Positions 45,944-55,571 are shown, counted from the stretch's first letter. The stretch is DNA of 64,000 bases from Sulfurovum sp. (GCA_016744875.1 JADGDL010000005.1:5786-69785); one strand, 5' to 3'. Notes: a model not told the origin generated them from the letters alone. Translations and numbers: made by a program.

Positions 45944-45967
45944 AAGAGACCATTATGATGGTTTCTT
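45944..45967 (+). terminator. probable terminator after the beta-barrel gene
   Basis: Stem AAGAGACCAT/ATGGTTTCTT with a TATG loop and one G-T pair, then GTCAC; the T-run is weak. 22 nt after the stop codon. Confidence 0.45.
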
Positions 45968-46017
45968 GTCACTAATATCTCCGAATTTTTTATAGACTTC
46001 AAGTAAATTTTTTTAGA

Positions 46018-46023
46018 TATAAT
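46018..46023 (+). promoter_or_regulatory. predicted -10 element for the EPS operon
   Basis: TATAAT 44 nt before the ATG of the Wzc-type kinase gene; AAGGAC ribosome site precedes that ATG. Confidence 0.5.
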
Positions 46024-46067
46024 AATATAATTCAATTTTAGCGTTAAAATAAGAGTCAAGGACAAAA

Positions 46068-48362
46068 ATGCATTCCAACAATGATGCTATAGATCGAGAT
46101 GAAATAGATATTAAAGAGGTCTTTAGAACGATTAAACAATATTGGTTCATGATTATTTCTATCGTGATCATTTTTGCCGTTGCAAGTGCTTATTATGCCT
46201 ATTTTAAACCTAATATTTATAGTACTTCCGCTACTGTCGAAGTAGGTTTGGGGCAACGTTCTCAACAAGATGTTCTTTCCATGGCAATAGAGTCTGGATC
46301 GATGAATGCTATGACAGAGATAGAGATTATCAAGTCTAGATTTTTGGCTGAAAAAGCTTTAAAAAAAGTAAACTTCACACATCGCTACTATACTACCAGA
46401 AACTTTAAAGAGATCGAAGTCTATACGGATGCACCTTTTCAGGTAGGTATGTTAAAAGGATATGGTATCTCTTTTGACTTTTACCCCATAGATGAGAAGA
46501 GTTATCGCTTGAGCGTTTCAAATGCTGTAGATATCAATGGCATTAGTTGGGACTATGATGAGACACTCTCTTATGGTAAAGAGGTTGAGACAGAATATTT
46601 TCATCTCAATATAAGACGTACTAAATCTCCAGAAGATAACAAATATCGTTTTGTTATTGCTGAAAAGGGGTCACCACAAGGCGGTGTTGCAGTTTCTCAA
46701 AGAGGAAGGTACTCAACGATCCTGCAGGTCTCATATACAGATAATGTAGCTTTACGTGCCCAGGAATATACTAACGCTTTGACAGAAGCCTATATAGAGC
46801 AAAATATAGAGAAAAAAACGAAAGAGGCTACACGTAAACTCGCTTTTATTGATAAGCAACTGAAGTCAATTACTGAAAATCTTAAAAGTTCAGCGCTAAA
46901 AGTAGAAGAGTTTAAAAAGACTTCCAATACAATTGACCTTAGTTCCAAGGCAGAAGCTATTATTGAGAGAATGGCAAATTACGAGACACAGTTGGCAGAA
47001 ATATCTATAGAAGAAGAGATGTTATCGGGTCTTTACAGTCAAATGAAATCAGGTCAGAATCTTGAAACGATCTCTATTGTTGGTATCTCTTCCGCAGAAT
47101 CAGCAGTTGCATCTATGATATCTAACTTACAGGCAGCGGTAATAGAAAAACAGATCATGCGTCAAGATTATACTGAAATGTATCCTGGTATGATAAAGTT
47201 GAAAAAACAGATTGTGCAACTTAAACAAACGATCATTGAAACGATTAAAAATCTGAGAAAGAGTATAGAAGAGAAAAAAGTATTGATAGAAAGGTCTATT
47301 CTAAATCAACAGAAACTTTTAAACAAACTTCCTGCTAACCAGAGAATGTTTGGACAGTTGCAGCGCAAGTTTGTGATCAATGAAAAGATCTATACGTATT
47401 TGTTGGAAAAAAGATTGGAAACAGCAGTTGTAAAGGCTTCTACAGTAAGTAAAAACAGGATTCTTGATAGAGCTTTGACACCAGAGGGTGCGTTTTCACC
47501 TAAGCGTAAAATGATCGTATTGGTTGGTGTACTGATCGGACTTATTTTGGGGATGGGACTTGCATTTTTACGAGCATTTATGGACGATCGCATAAAAATG
47601 GAAGATGATATTACAAAAGTCACAGATGTACCTTTGCTTGGGATGATACCTAACATCAAGGAAGATCATGACAAGGTCAAGGTATTTATCTCTCCCAAAT
47701 CAGCTATATCTGAATCTTTCAGGAATCTTCGTACCAACTTACAGTTTATGTCAGGTTATAAACAATCACACGTTATAGCAATTACATCGACTGTAGGGGG
47801 AGAAGGGAAAACGACGATCTGTATCAATCTGGGTGCGATCATGAGTATGGCAGAGAAGAAGACAATCATATTGAACTTGGATATGCGTAAACCAACATTA
47901 CATGAAAAATTTGGGTTAAACAATATTCAGGGGATGAGTACATTACTCTCAGGGAGTACTTCATTGGGTGAAGTTATACAACATACGGAATATGCAAACC
48001 TGGATGTGATCACATCGGGTCCTGTGCCACCAAATCCAAGTGAATTGATACAGACAGAATTAATGGAGATGGTATTGAAAAAATTAAAAGAGATCTATGA
48101 TGTGATCATACTCGACACCCCTCCTGTAGGTCTGGTAACAGATGCAAGAACACTGATGCATCATGCAGATACGAGTATGTATGTACTAAGAGCAGGGTAT
48201 TCTAAAAAAACTTTTCTACGTAGTATAAAAGATCTTTCATCTCTAAAAGAGATACATGGCTTGAGTATTTTACTTAATGATGTGAAGTTGGCTAAAGACG
48301 GTTACGGCTATGGCTACGGTTATGGTTCCAGTTATGGTTATTATGAGGAAGATGAAAAATGA
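46068..48362 (+). CDS. wzc: polysaccharide biosynthesis tyrosine autokinase (Wzc type)
   Basis: 764 aa inner membrane protein that controls chain length and export of capsule/EPS. Wzz-type domain with membrane helices near 28-46 and near 480-500 around a coiled-coil periplasmic region; then a BY-kinase domain with Walker A (TSTVGGEGKTTI, near 570), Walker A' (ILNLDMRKPTLH) and Walker B (VIILDTPP). The Tyr-rich tail is unusually Gly-Tyr alternating (GYGYGYGYGSSYGYYEEDEK) and is the expected autophosphorylation cluster. First gene of the operon; overlaps the phosphatase gene. Confidence 0.92.
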   Translation: MHSNNDAIDRDEIDIKEVFRTIKQYWFMIISIVIIFAVASAYYAYFKPNIYSTSATVEVGLGQRSQQDVLSMAIESGSMNAMTEIEIIKSRFLAEKALKKVNFTHRYYTTRNFKEIEVYTDAPFQVGMLKGYGISFDFYPIDEKSYRLSVSNAVDINGISWDYDETLSYGKEVETEYFHLNIRRTKSPEDNKYRFVIAEKGSPQGGVAVSQRGRYSTILQVSYTDNVALRAQEYTNALTEAYIEQNIEKKTKEATRKLAFIDKQLKSITENLKSSALKVEEFKKTSNTIDLSSKAEAIIERMANYETQLAEISIEEEMLSGLYSQMKSGQNLETISIVGISSAESAVASMISNLQAAVIEKQIMRQDYTEMYPGMIKLKKQIVQLKQTIIETIKNLRKSIEEKKVLIERSILNQQKLLNKLPANQRMFGQLQRKFVINEKIYTYLLEKRLETAVVKASTVSKNRILDRALTPEGAFSPKRKMIVLVGVLIGLILGMGLAFLRAFMDDRIKMEDDITKVTDVPLLGMIPNIKEDHDKVKVFISPKSAISESFRNLRTNLQFMSGYKQSHVIAITSTVGGEGKTTICINLGAIMSMAEKKTIILNLDMRKPTLHEKFGLNNIQGMSTLLSGSTSLGEVIQHTEYANLDVITSGPVPPNPSELIQTELMEMVLKKLKEIYDVIILDTPPVGLVTDARTLMHHADTSMYVLRAGYSKKTFLRSIKDLSSLKEIHGLSILLNDVKLAKDGYGYGYGYGSSYGYYEEDEK

Positions 48363-49096
48363 TCTTTCCTTTTTTTAAAAAAAAAGAAGAGAAAAAGAGA
48401 GGTCCTATACTTGTAACGGACCTTCATTCACATTTAATACCAGGCATAGATGACGGATCAAAAAGTATGAAGGAGAGTCTAGAACTTTTACGTGGTATGG
48501 AAACTTTGGGCTACACAAAAGTAATCACTACACCACATATTATGATAGATGCTTATCGTAATACGCCAAATATCATTAGAAATGGTTTGAATGATTTACG
48601 TCAGGCATCTGCACAGGCGGGTATCAAGGTAGAAATTGAAGCTGGGGCTGAGTATTATCTTGATGAAGGTTTGTCCAGTCACCTGCAAAGCGGTGATGTA
48701 ATGAGCATATCTGGTAAGTATTTTCTTTTTGAAACCTCTTACATCTCTAAACCGATGCAGATGGAAGAGATGATCTTTGAGATATCATCAGCAGGATATA
48801 TACCGATCTTAGCTCATCCTGAACGTTATCGCTACATAAAAGATCCTCAGAAAGAGTTAGCACGATTCAAAGAATTAGGTGTGCTTTTTCAAGTGAACCT
48901 TAACTCTTTTGGAGGACATTATGGAAGAGGGGCAAAAAATCATGCGGAGTATCTCAGTAAACATGGCCTTATAGATTTTTTAGGATCAGATGTGCATCAT
49001 AAAAAACAAGTAGAAACACTCTCTCAGGTATTTCTTTCAGATGCCTATAGAGATATCTTTAGTCATAATACGATCTTGAATGAAACTCTTAATTAG
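48359..49096 (+). CDS. tyrosine-protein phosphatase, PHP family (CpsB/CapC type)
   Basis: 245 aa Mn-dependent phosphatase of the polymerase and histidinol phosphatase superfamily, expected to dephosphorylate Wzc. Metal motifs are complete: DLHSHLIPGIDDGS, TTPHIMIDAY, LAHPERYR and LGSDVHHKKQ. The start overlaps the wzc stop (ATGA). Its first codons contain T7 followed by A9, a strong slippage sequence near the start. Confidence 0.9.
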   Translation: MIFPFFKKKEEKKRGPILVTDLHSHLIPGIDDGSKSMKESLELLRGMETLGYTKVITTPHIMIDAYRNTPNIIRNGLNDLRQASAQAGIKVEIEAGAEYYLDEGLSSHLQSGDVMSISGKYFLFETSYISKPMQMEEMIFEISSAGYIPILAHPERYRYIKDPQKELARFKELGVLFQVNLNSFGGHYGRGAKNHAEYLSKHGLIDFLGSDVHHKKQVETLSQVFLSDAYRDIFSHNTILNETLN

Positions 49097-49152
49097 ATAT
49101 AGGGTAAAATCTTTAGTATAAAATAAATTAATAATAAATAGGGGAGAGTAAA

Positions 49153-49908
49153 ATGTTCAAAACAAAACTAGTTGCATTAACGGGAATATTGCTACTTTTA
49201 AATGGATGTGCAGGTCAAAGTTATAAACTTGCTCAAACAGAGCAGGTAAATACTGCTGAAAGCAAGAAATTAAATGATAGAAGTATAGAATATCGGATCT
49301 TACCACAAGACAGACTAGAAGTAGCACTTTACAAGGATCCTGCACGAGACAGTCAATCTAATAACAATGAGTTAGGTCAAAGTATGAATGAAAGGGGTAT
49401 TCTTGTAGATACACAAGGGTACGTAATTTTACCTCTTATAGGAAAAATTAAAGTTTCTGGATTTTCACAATCTGAAGCTGCAGCACGTATAACAGAACAA
49501 TATAAGAAATACCTCAATACACCTTCAGTCTATTTAGAAGTACTTAATAAACGTATTTTTGTTTTGGGAGAAGTCAATAAACCTGGTGTTGTAAATCTTG
49601 ACAAAGAAAAGATGACACTCTTTGAAGCTATTGCATTTTCTGGAGACTTGACAGATTCTGCAGTGCGAGATAATGTTATCATCCTTTCTAATGACGTTGA
49701 ACAGGGCATGCAAATGAGAAGTGTGGATCTTACAAACTTTGATACCATGAGATATGCAAGTCTTATGTTAAGACCAAACGACATTGTATATGTACAGCCT
49801 GATGGTTGGAAAGAGTTTAAAATTGCATCAGACAACTTTACTGCACCGTTCGAAACTGTTGCAAAGATCGCTGCACCATTTGTTACCATTAAATACTTAG
49901 CAGATTAA
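49153..49908 (+). CDS. wza: polysaccharide export lipoprotein (Wza-like)
   Basis: 251 aa. Lipobox LNGC (Cys19). Poly-export domain with RILPQDRLEVALYKDP and VDTQGYVILPLIGKIKVSGFSQ, followed by one SLBB unit (RIFVLGEVNKPGVVNL). Shorter than E. coli Wza (379 aa): the later SLBB repeats and the C-terminal membrane helix seem to be missing or replaced by a short helix (about 225-245). GGGGAG precedes the ATG. Forms the outer part of the export path with the Wzc protein upstream. Confidence 0.88.
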   Translation: MFKTKLVALTGILLLLNGCAGQSYKLAQTEQVNTAESKKLNDRSIEYRILPQDRLEVALYKDPARDSQSNNNELGQSMNERGILVDTQGYVILPLIGKIKVSGFSQSEAAARITEQYKKYLNTPSVYLEVLNKRIFVLGEVNKPGVVNLDKEKMTLFEAIAFSGDLTDSAVRDNVIILSNDVEQGMQMRSVDLTNFDTMRYASLMLRPNDIVYVQPDGWKEFKIASDNFTAPFETVAKIAAPFVTIKYLAD

Positions 49909-49930
49909 GAACACAGCGTTTCAATTGAAA

Positions 49931-49954
49931 AAAGACCCAAGAGGGTCTTTTTTA
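49931..49954 (+). terminator. bidirectional rho-independent terminator
   Basis: Stem AAAAAGACCC/GGGTCTTTTT with an AAGA loop, followed by T-run on both strands. It separates the EPS operon from the convergent DAGK-type gene. Confidence 0.85.
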
Positions 49955-50009
49955 TTCATACATAATACTTTATATATACATAACAAAATTGTGAAATAAA
50001 AAAATAATC

Positions 50010-50687
50010 TTAAGAGACGATCTCTACACTTCCTGCAGACCCTATATTTAAAACACTCTCTTCAACAGTCACAATATCTCCATCTAATTCTATAATGTTA
50101 TATCCGTTTTTTAGGTCGATTTGTATCTCCTTCACTTCACCATAAAAAGAACCAAATTTTTTGATAAAAGATGCGGGAGTGAATATAAAGAAACGTTGTG
50201 AACTTAAGAGCATGAATGGTATCATAACTAAATGTAGAGGTAGTAAAAAGAGTACAGAAAGAATGTATTTTATCATATTGTTTTGTAAAAAACCAAAACG
50301 AAGTGTTTCTGCAAGAAAGATATGCTGAAGATCACTCATATTACCTGCAGAAAAAAGAAATATTTCATCATTGAGTCTGTAGAGTTTTTGTGGGTTTGTA
50401 TTTGGTACATTTTGCTCTGCTAATGTTTGTAGAACATTTGCTACTTTTGGCACACGGTGAAGTTTGGCTATGACATTAAATGAACCTGTAGGATTGAGTA
50501 TGATCTTAGGACACTTTTTCAGGGTGTGAATTTGCTTCAATACACGTCTAATACTTCCATCACCACCTGAGATGATGATATAGTCATACCTGTCCAACTC
50601 TTTATGTAGTGGAAACTCTTGAGGTGATATATTGATAATATTCAATGCATCATATGTAAATGCTTTACCTATAGAGAGTATGTGCAT
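50010..50687 (-). CDS. diacylglycerol kinase catalytic domain protein
   Basis: 225 aa. DAGK/YegS-type nucleotide motif YIIISGGDGSIRRVLKQI and a NPTGSFNVIAKLH segment, where the usual TGTxNdfA reads TGSFNVIA. An unusually hydrophobic C-terminal middle (FLLPLHLVMIPFMLL) suggests membrane contact. Shorter than most (about 290-300 aa). Likely phosphorylates a lipid or sphingoid-like alcohol, but the divergence leaves this open. Confidence 0.75.
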   Translation of the reverse strand: MHILSIGKAFTYDALNIINISPQEFPLHKELDRYDYIIISGGDGSIRRVLKQIHTLKKCPKIILNPTGSFNVIAKLHRVPKVANVLQTLAEQNVPNTNPQKLYRLNDEIFLFSAGNMSDLQHIFLAETLRFGFLQNNMIKYILSVLFLLPLHLVMIPFMLLSSQRFFIFTPASFIKKFGSFYGEVKEIQIDLKNGYNIIELDGDIVTVEESVLNIGSAGSVEIVS

Positions 50688-50709
50688 AATTATCCTTATT
50701 TAATTGAGA

Positions 50710-50715
50710 TATAAT
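50710..50715 (+). promoter_or_regulatory. -10 element placed for a leaderless mRNA (pqiA first half)
   Basis: TATAAT ending 6 nt before the ATG at 50722; no Shine-Dalgarno in the preceding 25 nt. Third example of the same spacing in the window. Confidence 0.5.
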
Positions 50716-50721
50716 TATATC

Positions 50722-51366
50722 ATGAAACTAGAAAATGAAGATGCCCTTGATAACTATATCATCTGCCATCAGTGTTTTACACTGCATGAAGAAGTTCCCA
50801 TAGAAGATGGAAGTAAAGCATGTTGTACCGAATGTGGAGGAATACTTTATCGTTATGACAGTAAGTTGATAAGCCATGGTTTGGCACTGAGTATCACAGG
50901 ACTGATCTTTTTTATTCTGGCAAATGTATTTCCTCTGATACAGATGGATATATTGGGTACAGAACAGTTCATTACTATGCCTAAAACGATTTTTTCTTTG
51001 ATAGACAACGGTTTTTATTTGGTAGGGTTTCTTTGTCTTTTTCTTATTTTTATTTTTCCTCTGATGATCTTTCTTATTAATATAGTTCTTTTTTTACTTT
51101 TAAAACTGGAACGTGGAAGAAAAACAACAAAAGAGTTACTCATCTTACTAGCACATATTACACCTTGGAGTATGGCAGATATTTTTTTAATCAGTATATT
51201 AGTAGCACTTGTTAAGCTTGTTGCTTTTGGCCAGATACACATAGGTATTGCATTTTGGGCACTTATGATATTTGTTCTCATAGATGTGTATATTACAAAA
51301 CGTATTCATCTTTCTGAATTATGGATCTTAAGAAAGAGAATTTTGCAAAAGGGTAGGCATCTATGA
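50722..51366 (+). CDS. pqiA: paraquat-inducible protein A, first half
   Basis: 214 aa covering one of the two repeats of E. coli PqiA. Zinc-ribbon cysteines 15, 18, 35 and 38 (CHQC, CTEC), then about four membrane segments with FFILANVFPLIQMDILG and WSMADIFLISI. An upstream TTG at 50704 would lengthen it by six residues across the -10 box. It overlaps the second half by ATGA, so the two are made together. Acts with PqiB and PqiC in envelope lipid transport. Confidence 0.85.
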   Translation: MKLENEDALDNYIICHQCFTLHEEVPIEDGSKACCTECGGILYRYDSKLISHGLALSITGLIFFILANVFPLIQMDILGTEQFITMPKTIFSLIDNGFYLVGFLCLFLIFIFPLMIFLINIVLFLLLKLERGRKTTKELLILLAHITPWSMADIFLISILVALVKLVAFGQIHIGIAFWALMIFVLIDVYITKRIHLSELWILRKRILQKGRHL

Positions 51367-51962
51367 TTGAAGTAGATGAAAATAAACTGATACCATGTCC
51401 TATATGTAATGCTGTCAATATAGATAAAGGAAAAAAAAATGCCTGTCGCCGTTGTGGTTCTTCCATTTATCAGCATAGAAATTTTTCTACAGAAAAGTCC
51501 TGGGCATATCTTATCACTGCAATGGTCGCATATATACCTGCAAACCTTTATCCTATGTTGGTAACCTCCGCATTTGGAACTAAAGATGAAAGTACGATCC
51601 TTGGTGGTGTTGTGCTGTTATGGGAACTTAAATCATATCCGGTAGCGGCAATTATCTTTTTTGCATCAATTATGATACCTGTAATGAAATTCCTTATCTT
51701 GATTTATCTGTTAATTAGTGTAAAATACCCCATAGGAAAAGACAAGAAAGTAAATAAACACAAATTGTATTATATGACTGAGATTATTGGACCATGGTCT
51801 ATGATCGATGTTTTTGTTGTTGCTATACTCGCTGCACTTATACATCTTTCAAGTGTAGAGATCTTAGCAGGTACAGCAGCAACAGCATTTGCTATCTCAG
51901 TCTTTTTTACACTTTTAGCAGCACATGCATTTGATGAAACACTTATTAAGGAAAATAGATAG
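51363..51962 (+). CDS. pqiA: paraquat-inducible protein A, second half
   Basis: 199 aa, the second PqiA repeat as a separate gene. Cysteines 12, 15, 28 and 31 (CPIC, CRRC), four membrane segments, and AYIPANLYPMLVTSAFG, IIGPWSMIDVFVVAIL. In E. coli both repeats are one protein of about 417 aa; here the total length is nearly the same, so nothing is missing. Its stop abuts the pqiB start with no gap. Confidence 0.85.
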   Translation: MIEVDENKLIPCPICNAVNIDKGKKNACRRCGSSIYQHRNFSTEKSWAYLITAMVAYIPANLYPMLVTSAFGTKDESTILGGVVLLWELKSYPVAAIIFFASIMIPVMKFLILIYLLISVKYPIGKDKKVNKHKLYYMTEIIGPWSMIDVFVVAILAALIHLSSVEILAGTAATAFAISVFFTLLAAHAFDETLIKENR

Positions 51963-53606
51963 ATGTCACAAAAGATACCCGAGATAACAGAGTCAACGAA
52001 GTTTAATCTTATTACTTCTATTTGGATCGTACCTATCATCGCATTGATCATTGCAGGGTGGTTAGCCTATCAGCACTTTGCAGACCGTGGACCTGAGATC
52101 AAAATCATTTTTCCTCAAAATGAAGGTTTGATTGCAGGGCAGAGTGTCATAAAGTTTAGAAATGTACCTGTAGGGAAAGTGACTAAGATCTATGCCGAAG
52201 AAGGGACAGATGGAGTAATCGTAGTTGCACGAATGGATAGTAAAGCAGCTAGACCCTACCTTTCTGAACATGCCAAGTTTTGGATCGTAAAACCTGAAGT
52301 TGGTTTAAGTGGGGTGAGTGGACTAGATACACTTCTCTCTGGAACATACATTAATGTACATTCAAAGGGAGGTGGAAAACACCTGACAGATAAGTTCATA
52401 GGTCTTACTCATGCTTATAGGGATGATCTTCAAGGCTCTTACTTTCATTTGAGCTCACCTACTGGAGACAATGTAGAAGTGGGAACACCTGTCTACTTTA
52501 AAAATATCAGAGTGGGTCAAGTTGAATATCTATATCTAGGTTTGAAACATAAAAATATTGAGGTTATAGTGTTTATAGATAAACTGTATACAGAATATAT
52601 AAACAGCGATTCTAAGTTTTGGTTAAAAAGTACTGTCAATATTGATTTTACAAGAGGTAACCTTGATGTTAGTATCGCTCCGATGAATTATCTTTTACAA
52701 GGTGGAATAGTCTTCTCTTCTTCAGGGAAAAATGATACATCACTTATAGCGGATGATCATATCTTTAAACTTTTTACAAATAAAACTGAGGCAGAGAGGC
52801 AAGTCATAGGTTCTGAAGTAGAGTTTGTAAAAAGATTTATCTTACTTACAAATGAATCTATTGCGAATTTAAATCTCAACGCTCCTGTACGTTTTGACGG
52901 ATTCAATATAGGTGAGGTTGAGAATATAGATATTCGCTATAGTAAAAAAGCACATAAAATGACAGGGGAAATATTACTTTGGATAGATACTTCGGTATTT
53001 AAAGATAGGCATGATATTAATACTACAGGTTTAGAGAATTTTTATCAGGCTATAGAAGAAGGTTTACGTGCCAAGCTCACATCATTGGACCCAGTTACTG
53101 GTATGTTGTATGTAGACTTAACATTTAACCATCAAGATAGCAATGGAAGTATTATTCAAGGTACCAAGTACGCACAACTTCCTATAGCAAGTACAAACAA
53201 TGTTGGTATCATGGACAGTGTAAATCAAATACTTAACAAGCTTAAAGATCTTCCTTTAGAAAAACTACTTGCATCAGTGACTAAAGTCGTTGACGAGAGC
53301 GTGGAACCTGTAAAAAATGCAAATGTATTACTACTTGATCTTCAAACAACTGTAAATAATATCAATAAACTAACAAGTAAAAAATCATTTGAAGTTTTAC
53401 CTGATGAACTCTCTGCTGCACTTAAAGAAACAACACGTACACTAAAAAGTACTGAAAAAGTGGTAAGAGGGTATGACAGTAACTCTCTTATTAAACAGCA
53501 GTTGGCCGACACACTGCAAATACTTACGAAGACATCTCAAGAGATGCAGGTATTTTTACGTATGTTGAACCGTAAACCAAATTCACTTATTTTTGGAGAT
53601 AATTAA
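51963..53606 (+). CDS. pqiB: PqiB-type MCE domain protein
   Basis: 547 aa, the same size as E. coli PqiB. One N-terminal membrane helix (about 16-36), then three MlaD/MCE domains whose starts read IIFPQNEGLIAGQSVIKFRN, LSSPTGDNVEVGTPVYFKNI and LTNESIANLNLNAPVRFDGF. A coiled-coil C-terminus follows (about 410-530). It builds the periplasmic tunnel linking inner and outer membrane for lipid movement. Coupled to pqiC by a 1 nt overlap. Confidence 0.92.
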   Translation: MSQKIPEITESTKFNLITSIWIVPIIALIIAGWLAYQHFADRGPEIKIIFPQNEGLIAGQSVIKFRNVPVGKVTKIYAEEGTDGVIVVARMDSKAARPYLSEHAKFWIVKPEVGLSGVSGLDTLLSGTYINVHSKGGGKHLTDKFIGLTHAYRDDLQGSYFHLSSPTGDNVEVGTPVYFKNIRVGQVEYLYLGLKHKNIEVIVFIDKLYTEYINSDSKFWLKSTVNIDFTRGNLDVSIAPMNYLLQGGIVFSSSGKNDTSLIADDHIFKLFTNKTEAERQVIGSEVEFVKRFILLTNESIANLNLNAPVRFDGFNIGEVENIDIRYSKKAHKMTGEILLWIDTSVFKDRHDINTTGLENFYQAIEEGLRAKLTSLDPVTGMLYVDLTFNHQDSNGSIIQGTKYAQLPIASTNNVGIMDSVNQILNKLKDLPLEKLLASVTKVVDESVEPVKNANVLLLDLQTTVNNINKLTSKKSFEVLPDELSAALKETTRTLKSTEKVVRGYDSNSLIKQQLADTLQILTKTSQEMQVFLRMLNRKPNSLIFGDN

Positions 53607-54169
53607 TGAAAAAATCATTATTGATATTTTTGGCACTATTGGGATTACCGGGATGTCTCTCTACAAGTTCTAACTACTACATTCTTTCGCTTGCGCCTCA
53701 ACCTTCAACAACCTATGCAAATAAAAATAGAATCATAGGTGTTGAAAAGGTAACAATACCTGCATATTTAAATAAAAGGGAAATAGCTATTGCAAAGACC
53801 TCAAGCCAAATCACACTTTTAGGTAATGCAGCTTGGGGTGAAGACCTAGATACTGGTTTGACGCAAAGACTCATAAGCTTTTTACAAAAGAAATTTAATC
53901 AACCTAATGTCTATGCGTATCCTTGGGGTGTAGACAGACAACCAACAGTCAGAGTAAAAGTCGACATTACTCGATTTATAGCGCAAGGTGATAAGGTTTC
54001 TCTTGATGCCAACTGGGAATTAAAAAGTGCGGGTACACAAAAACGCAAAGCAAGTCTTTTTCATACGACAGTACCTACCAATAGCGATGCTGACAGTATA
54101 GTCTCAGCGATGGATAAAGCTTTTTCTCAACTTGAAGAGGCTGTGGCAAAAGGTGTAAGAAGATACTGA
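53606..54169 (+). CDS. pqiC: PqiC-type lipoprotein (ABC-type transport auxiliary family)
   Basis: 187 aa. Lipobox LPGC (Cys17) and SSNYYILSLAPQP after it, a typical DUF330/PqiC start; also IIGVEKVTIPAYLNKREIAI and FSQLEEAV. Outer membrane lipoprotein capping the PqiB tunnel. Last gene of the pqi operon (pqiA1-pqiA2-pqiB-pqiC). The 94 bp after it show no clear terminator. Confidence 0.88.
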   Translation: MKKSLLIFLALLGLPGCLSTSSNYYILSLAPQPSTTYANKNRIIGVEKVTIPAYLNKREIAIAKTSSQITLLGNAAWGEDLDTGLTQRLISFLQKKFNQPNVYAYPWGVDRQPTVRVKVDITRFIAQGDKVSLDANWELKSAGTQKRKASLFHTTVPTNSDADSIVSAMDKAFSQLEEAVAKGVRRY

Positions 54170-54263
54170 TTAGATCTATATTGCTCTTCATGCTCAGATC
54201 TGATACAAACTCCAAGCTATCACAAGCTATAATTTACCTAATACTATTAAATAAGGAAGAGTA

Positions 54264-55523
54264 ATGCACGAACAAACACTGGCGATACACGCAGGCTATG
54301 ATAAAGATGCTATGGGAACAATGGCTGTGCCGATCTATCAAACGACAGCATATGAATTTAGAGATACGGAACATGCGGCAAATCTATTTGCACTTAAAGA
54401 GCTTGGAAACATTTATACAAGACTTATGAATCCAACAACTGATGTATTTGAGAAGCGTTTTGCAGCACTTGAGGGTGGGGTTGCTGCCATTGGGACTGCA
54501 TCTGGTATGGCGGCTATATTTTATGCTATTGCCAATGTGGCTGAAGCTGGAGATAACATCATTGTTGCAAAACAAGTTTATGGTGGGACTACAACACTTA
54601 CAGGGCATACTATCAAACGTTTTGGTATAGAAACACGTTACTTTAATGTAACAAATCCTTCTGAAATGGAAGCTTTGATAGATGATAAGACAAAGATCGT
54701 CATTTTTGAAAGTATTACCAACCCAAGCATTGATGTCCCGGATTTTGATGCGATCGTTGCGATTGCAAACAAACATAATATCCTTACTTGTGTGGACAAT
54801 ACAGTAGCTACACCTATTTTATGTAAACCTTTTGATTATGGTGTAGATATTTCCGTGCACAGTACAAGTAAGTATACAACTGGACAAGGGTTGGCACTGG
54901 GTGGTATATTGGTAGAGCGTCATGATCTTGTAGAGAAGATCAAAGGTAATCCAAGATACAGTCACTTTAATGAACCTGATGAGAGTTATCATGGACTGGT
55001 TTACTCAGACCTGCCACTGCCGTTGTTCACACTTCGGGTAAGATTGGCATTGATGCGTGATCTGGGTGCGACACCTGCACCATTTAACTCGTGGTTGAAT
55101 ATCCAAGGTTTGGAGACTTTGCCTTTACGTATGAAACAACATTCGGCTTCGGCTTTGGAAATTGCGCACTTCCTGGAAGCACATCCAAAAGTCAATAAGG
55201 TAAATTATCCAGGGCTTGAATCTGATGCTAACTATGCAAATGCAGAGAAATATCTAAAAGGTGGCTACAGTGGATTGCTCTCTTTTGAAGTTTCCGATAA
55301 AGAGACTGCACAGAAGATCGCTGATGGTACAGATATTTTTGCAGTTGTTGTGAATATTGGTGACTCTAAGTCTATCATCACACATCCTGCAAGTACAACG
55401 CATCAGCAACTTTCACCTGCAGAGTTGATAGAAGCAGGTGTTCCTGGAGGGCTTGTAAGATTAAGTGTCGGTCTGGAAGATACTCAAGATCTTATTGATG
55501 ACCTTACTAAGGCTTTAGGATAA
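54264..55523 (+). CDS. metY: O-acetylhomoserine aminocarboxypropyltransferase (sulfhydrylase)
   Basis: 419 aa PLP enzyme making homocysteine from O-acetylhomoserine and sulfide. PIYQTTAYEFRDTEHAANLF, YTRLMNPTTDVFEKR, the lysine SVHSTSKYTTGQG that binds PLP, and HPASTTHQQL and GLVRLSVGLED are all Cys/Met metabolism marks. Length favours MetY over MetB (about 390 aa). metX, whose product is its substrate, lies 0.2 kb downstream in the same direction. AAGGAAGAG precedes the ATG. Confidence 0.92.
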   Translation: MHEQTLAIHAGYDKDAMGTMAVPIYQTTAYEFRDTEHAANLFALKELGNIYTRLMNPTTDVFEKRFAALEGGVAAIGTASGMAAIFYAIANVAEAGDNIIVAKQVYGGTTTLTGHTIKRFGIETRYFNVTNPSEMEALIDDKTKIVIFESITNPSIDVPDFDAIVAIANKHNILTCVDNTVATPILCKPFDYGVDISVHSTSKYTTGQGLALGGILVERHDLVEKIKGNPRYSHFNEPDESYHGLVYSDLPLPLFTLRVRLALMRDLGATPAPFNSWLNIQGLETLPLRMKQHSASALEIAHFLEAHPKVNKVNYPGLESDANYANAEKYLKGGYSGLLSFEVSDKETAQKIADGTDIFAVVVNIGDSKSIITHPASTTHQQLSPAELIEAGVPGGLVRLSVGLEDTQDLIDDLTKALG

Positions 55524-55553
55524 GTTAAAGACTTTTTTACTCTCTTTTTTATT

Positions 55554-55571
55554 GTGGGCATCTCTGCCCAC
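55554..55571. repeat. GC-rich inverted repeat
   Basis: Perfect 7 bp stem GTGGGCA/TGCCCAC with a TCTC loop, after the metY stop. No T-run follows on either strand (a T-run precedes it on the plus strand), so it is not a standard terminator. Confidence 0.6.

Noticed and set aside
50722..51962. Frameshift splitting pqiA
   Set aside because: The halves overlap as ATGA, each has a complete zinc ribbon at its own N-terminus and the total length equals the fused protein, so two genes fit better than an error.
55554..55571. GTGGGCA hairpin as metY terminator
   Set aside because: No T-run follows the stem on either strand; the T-run lies before it.
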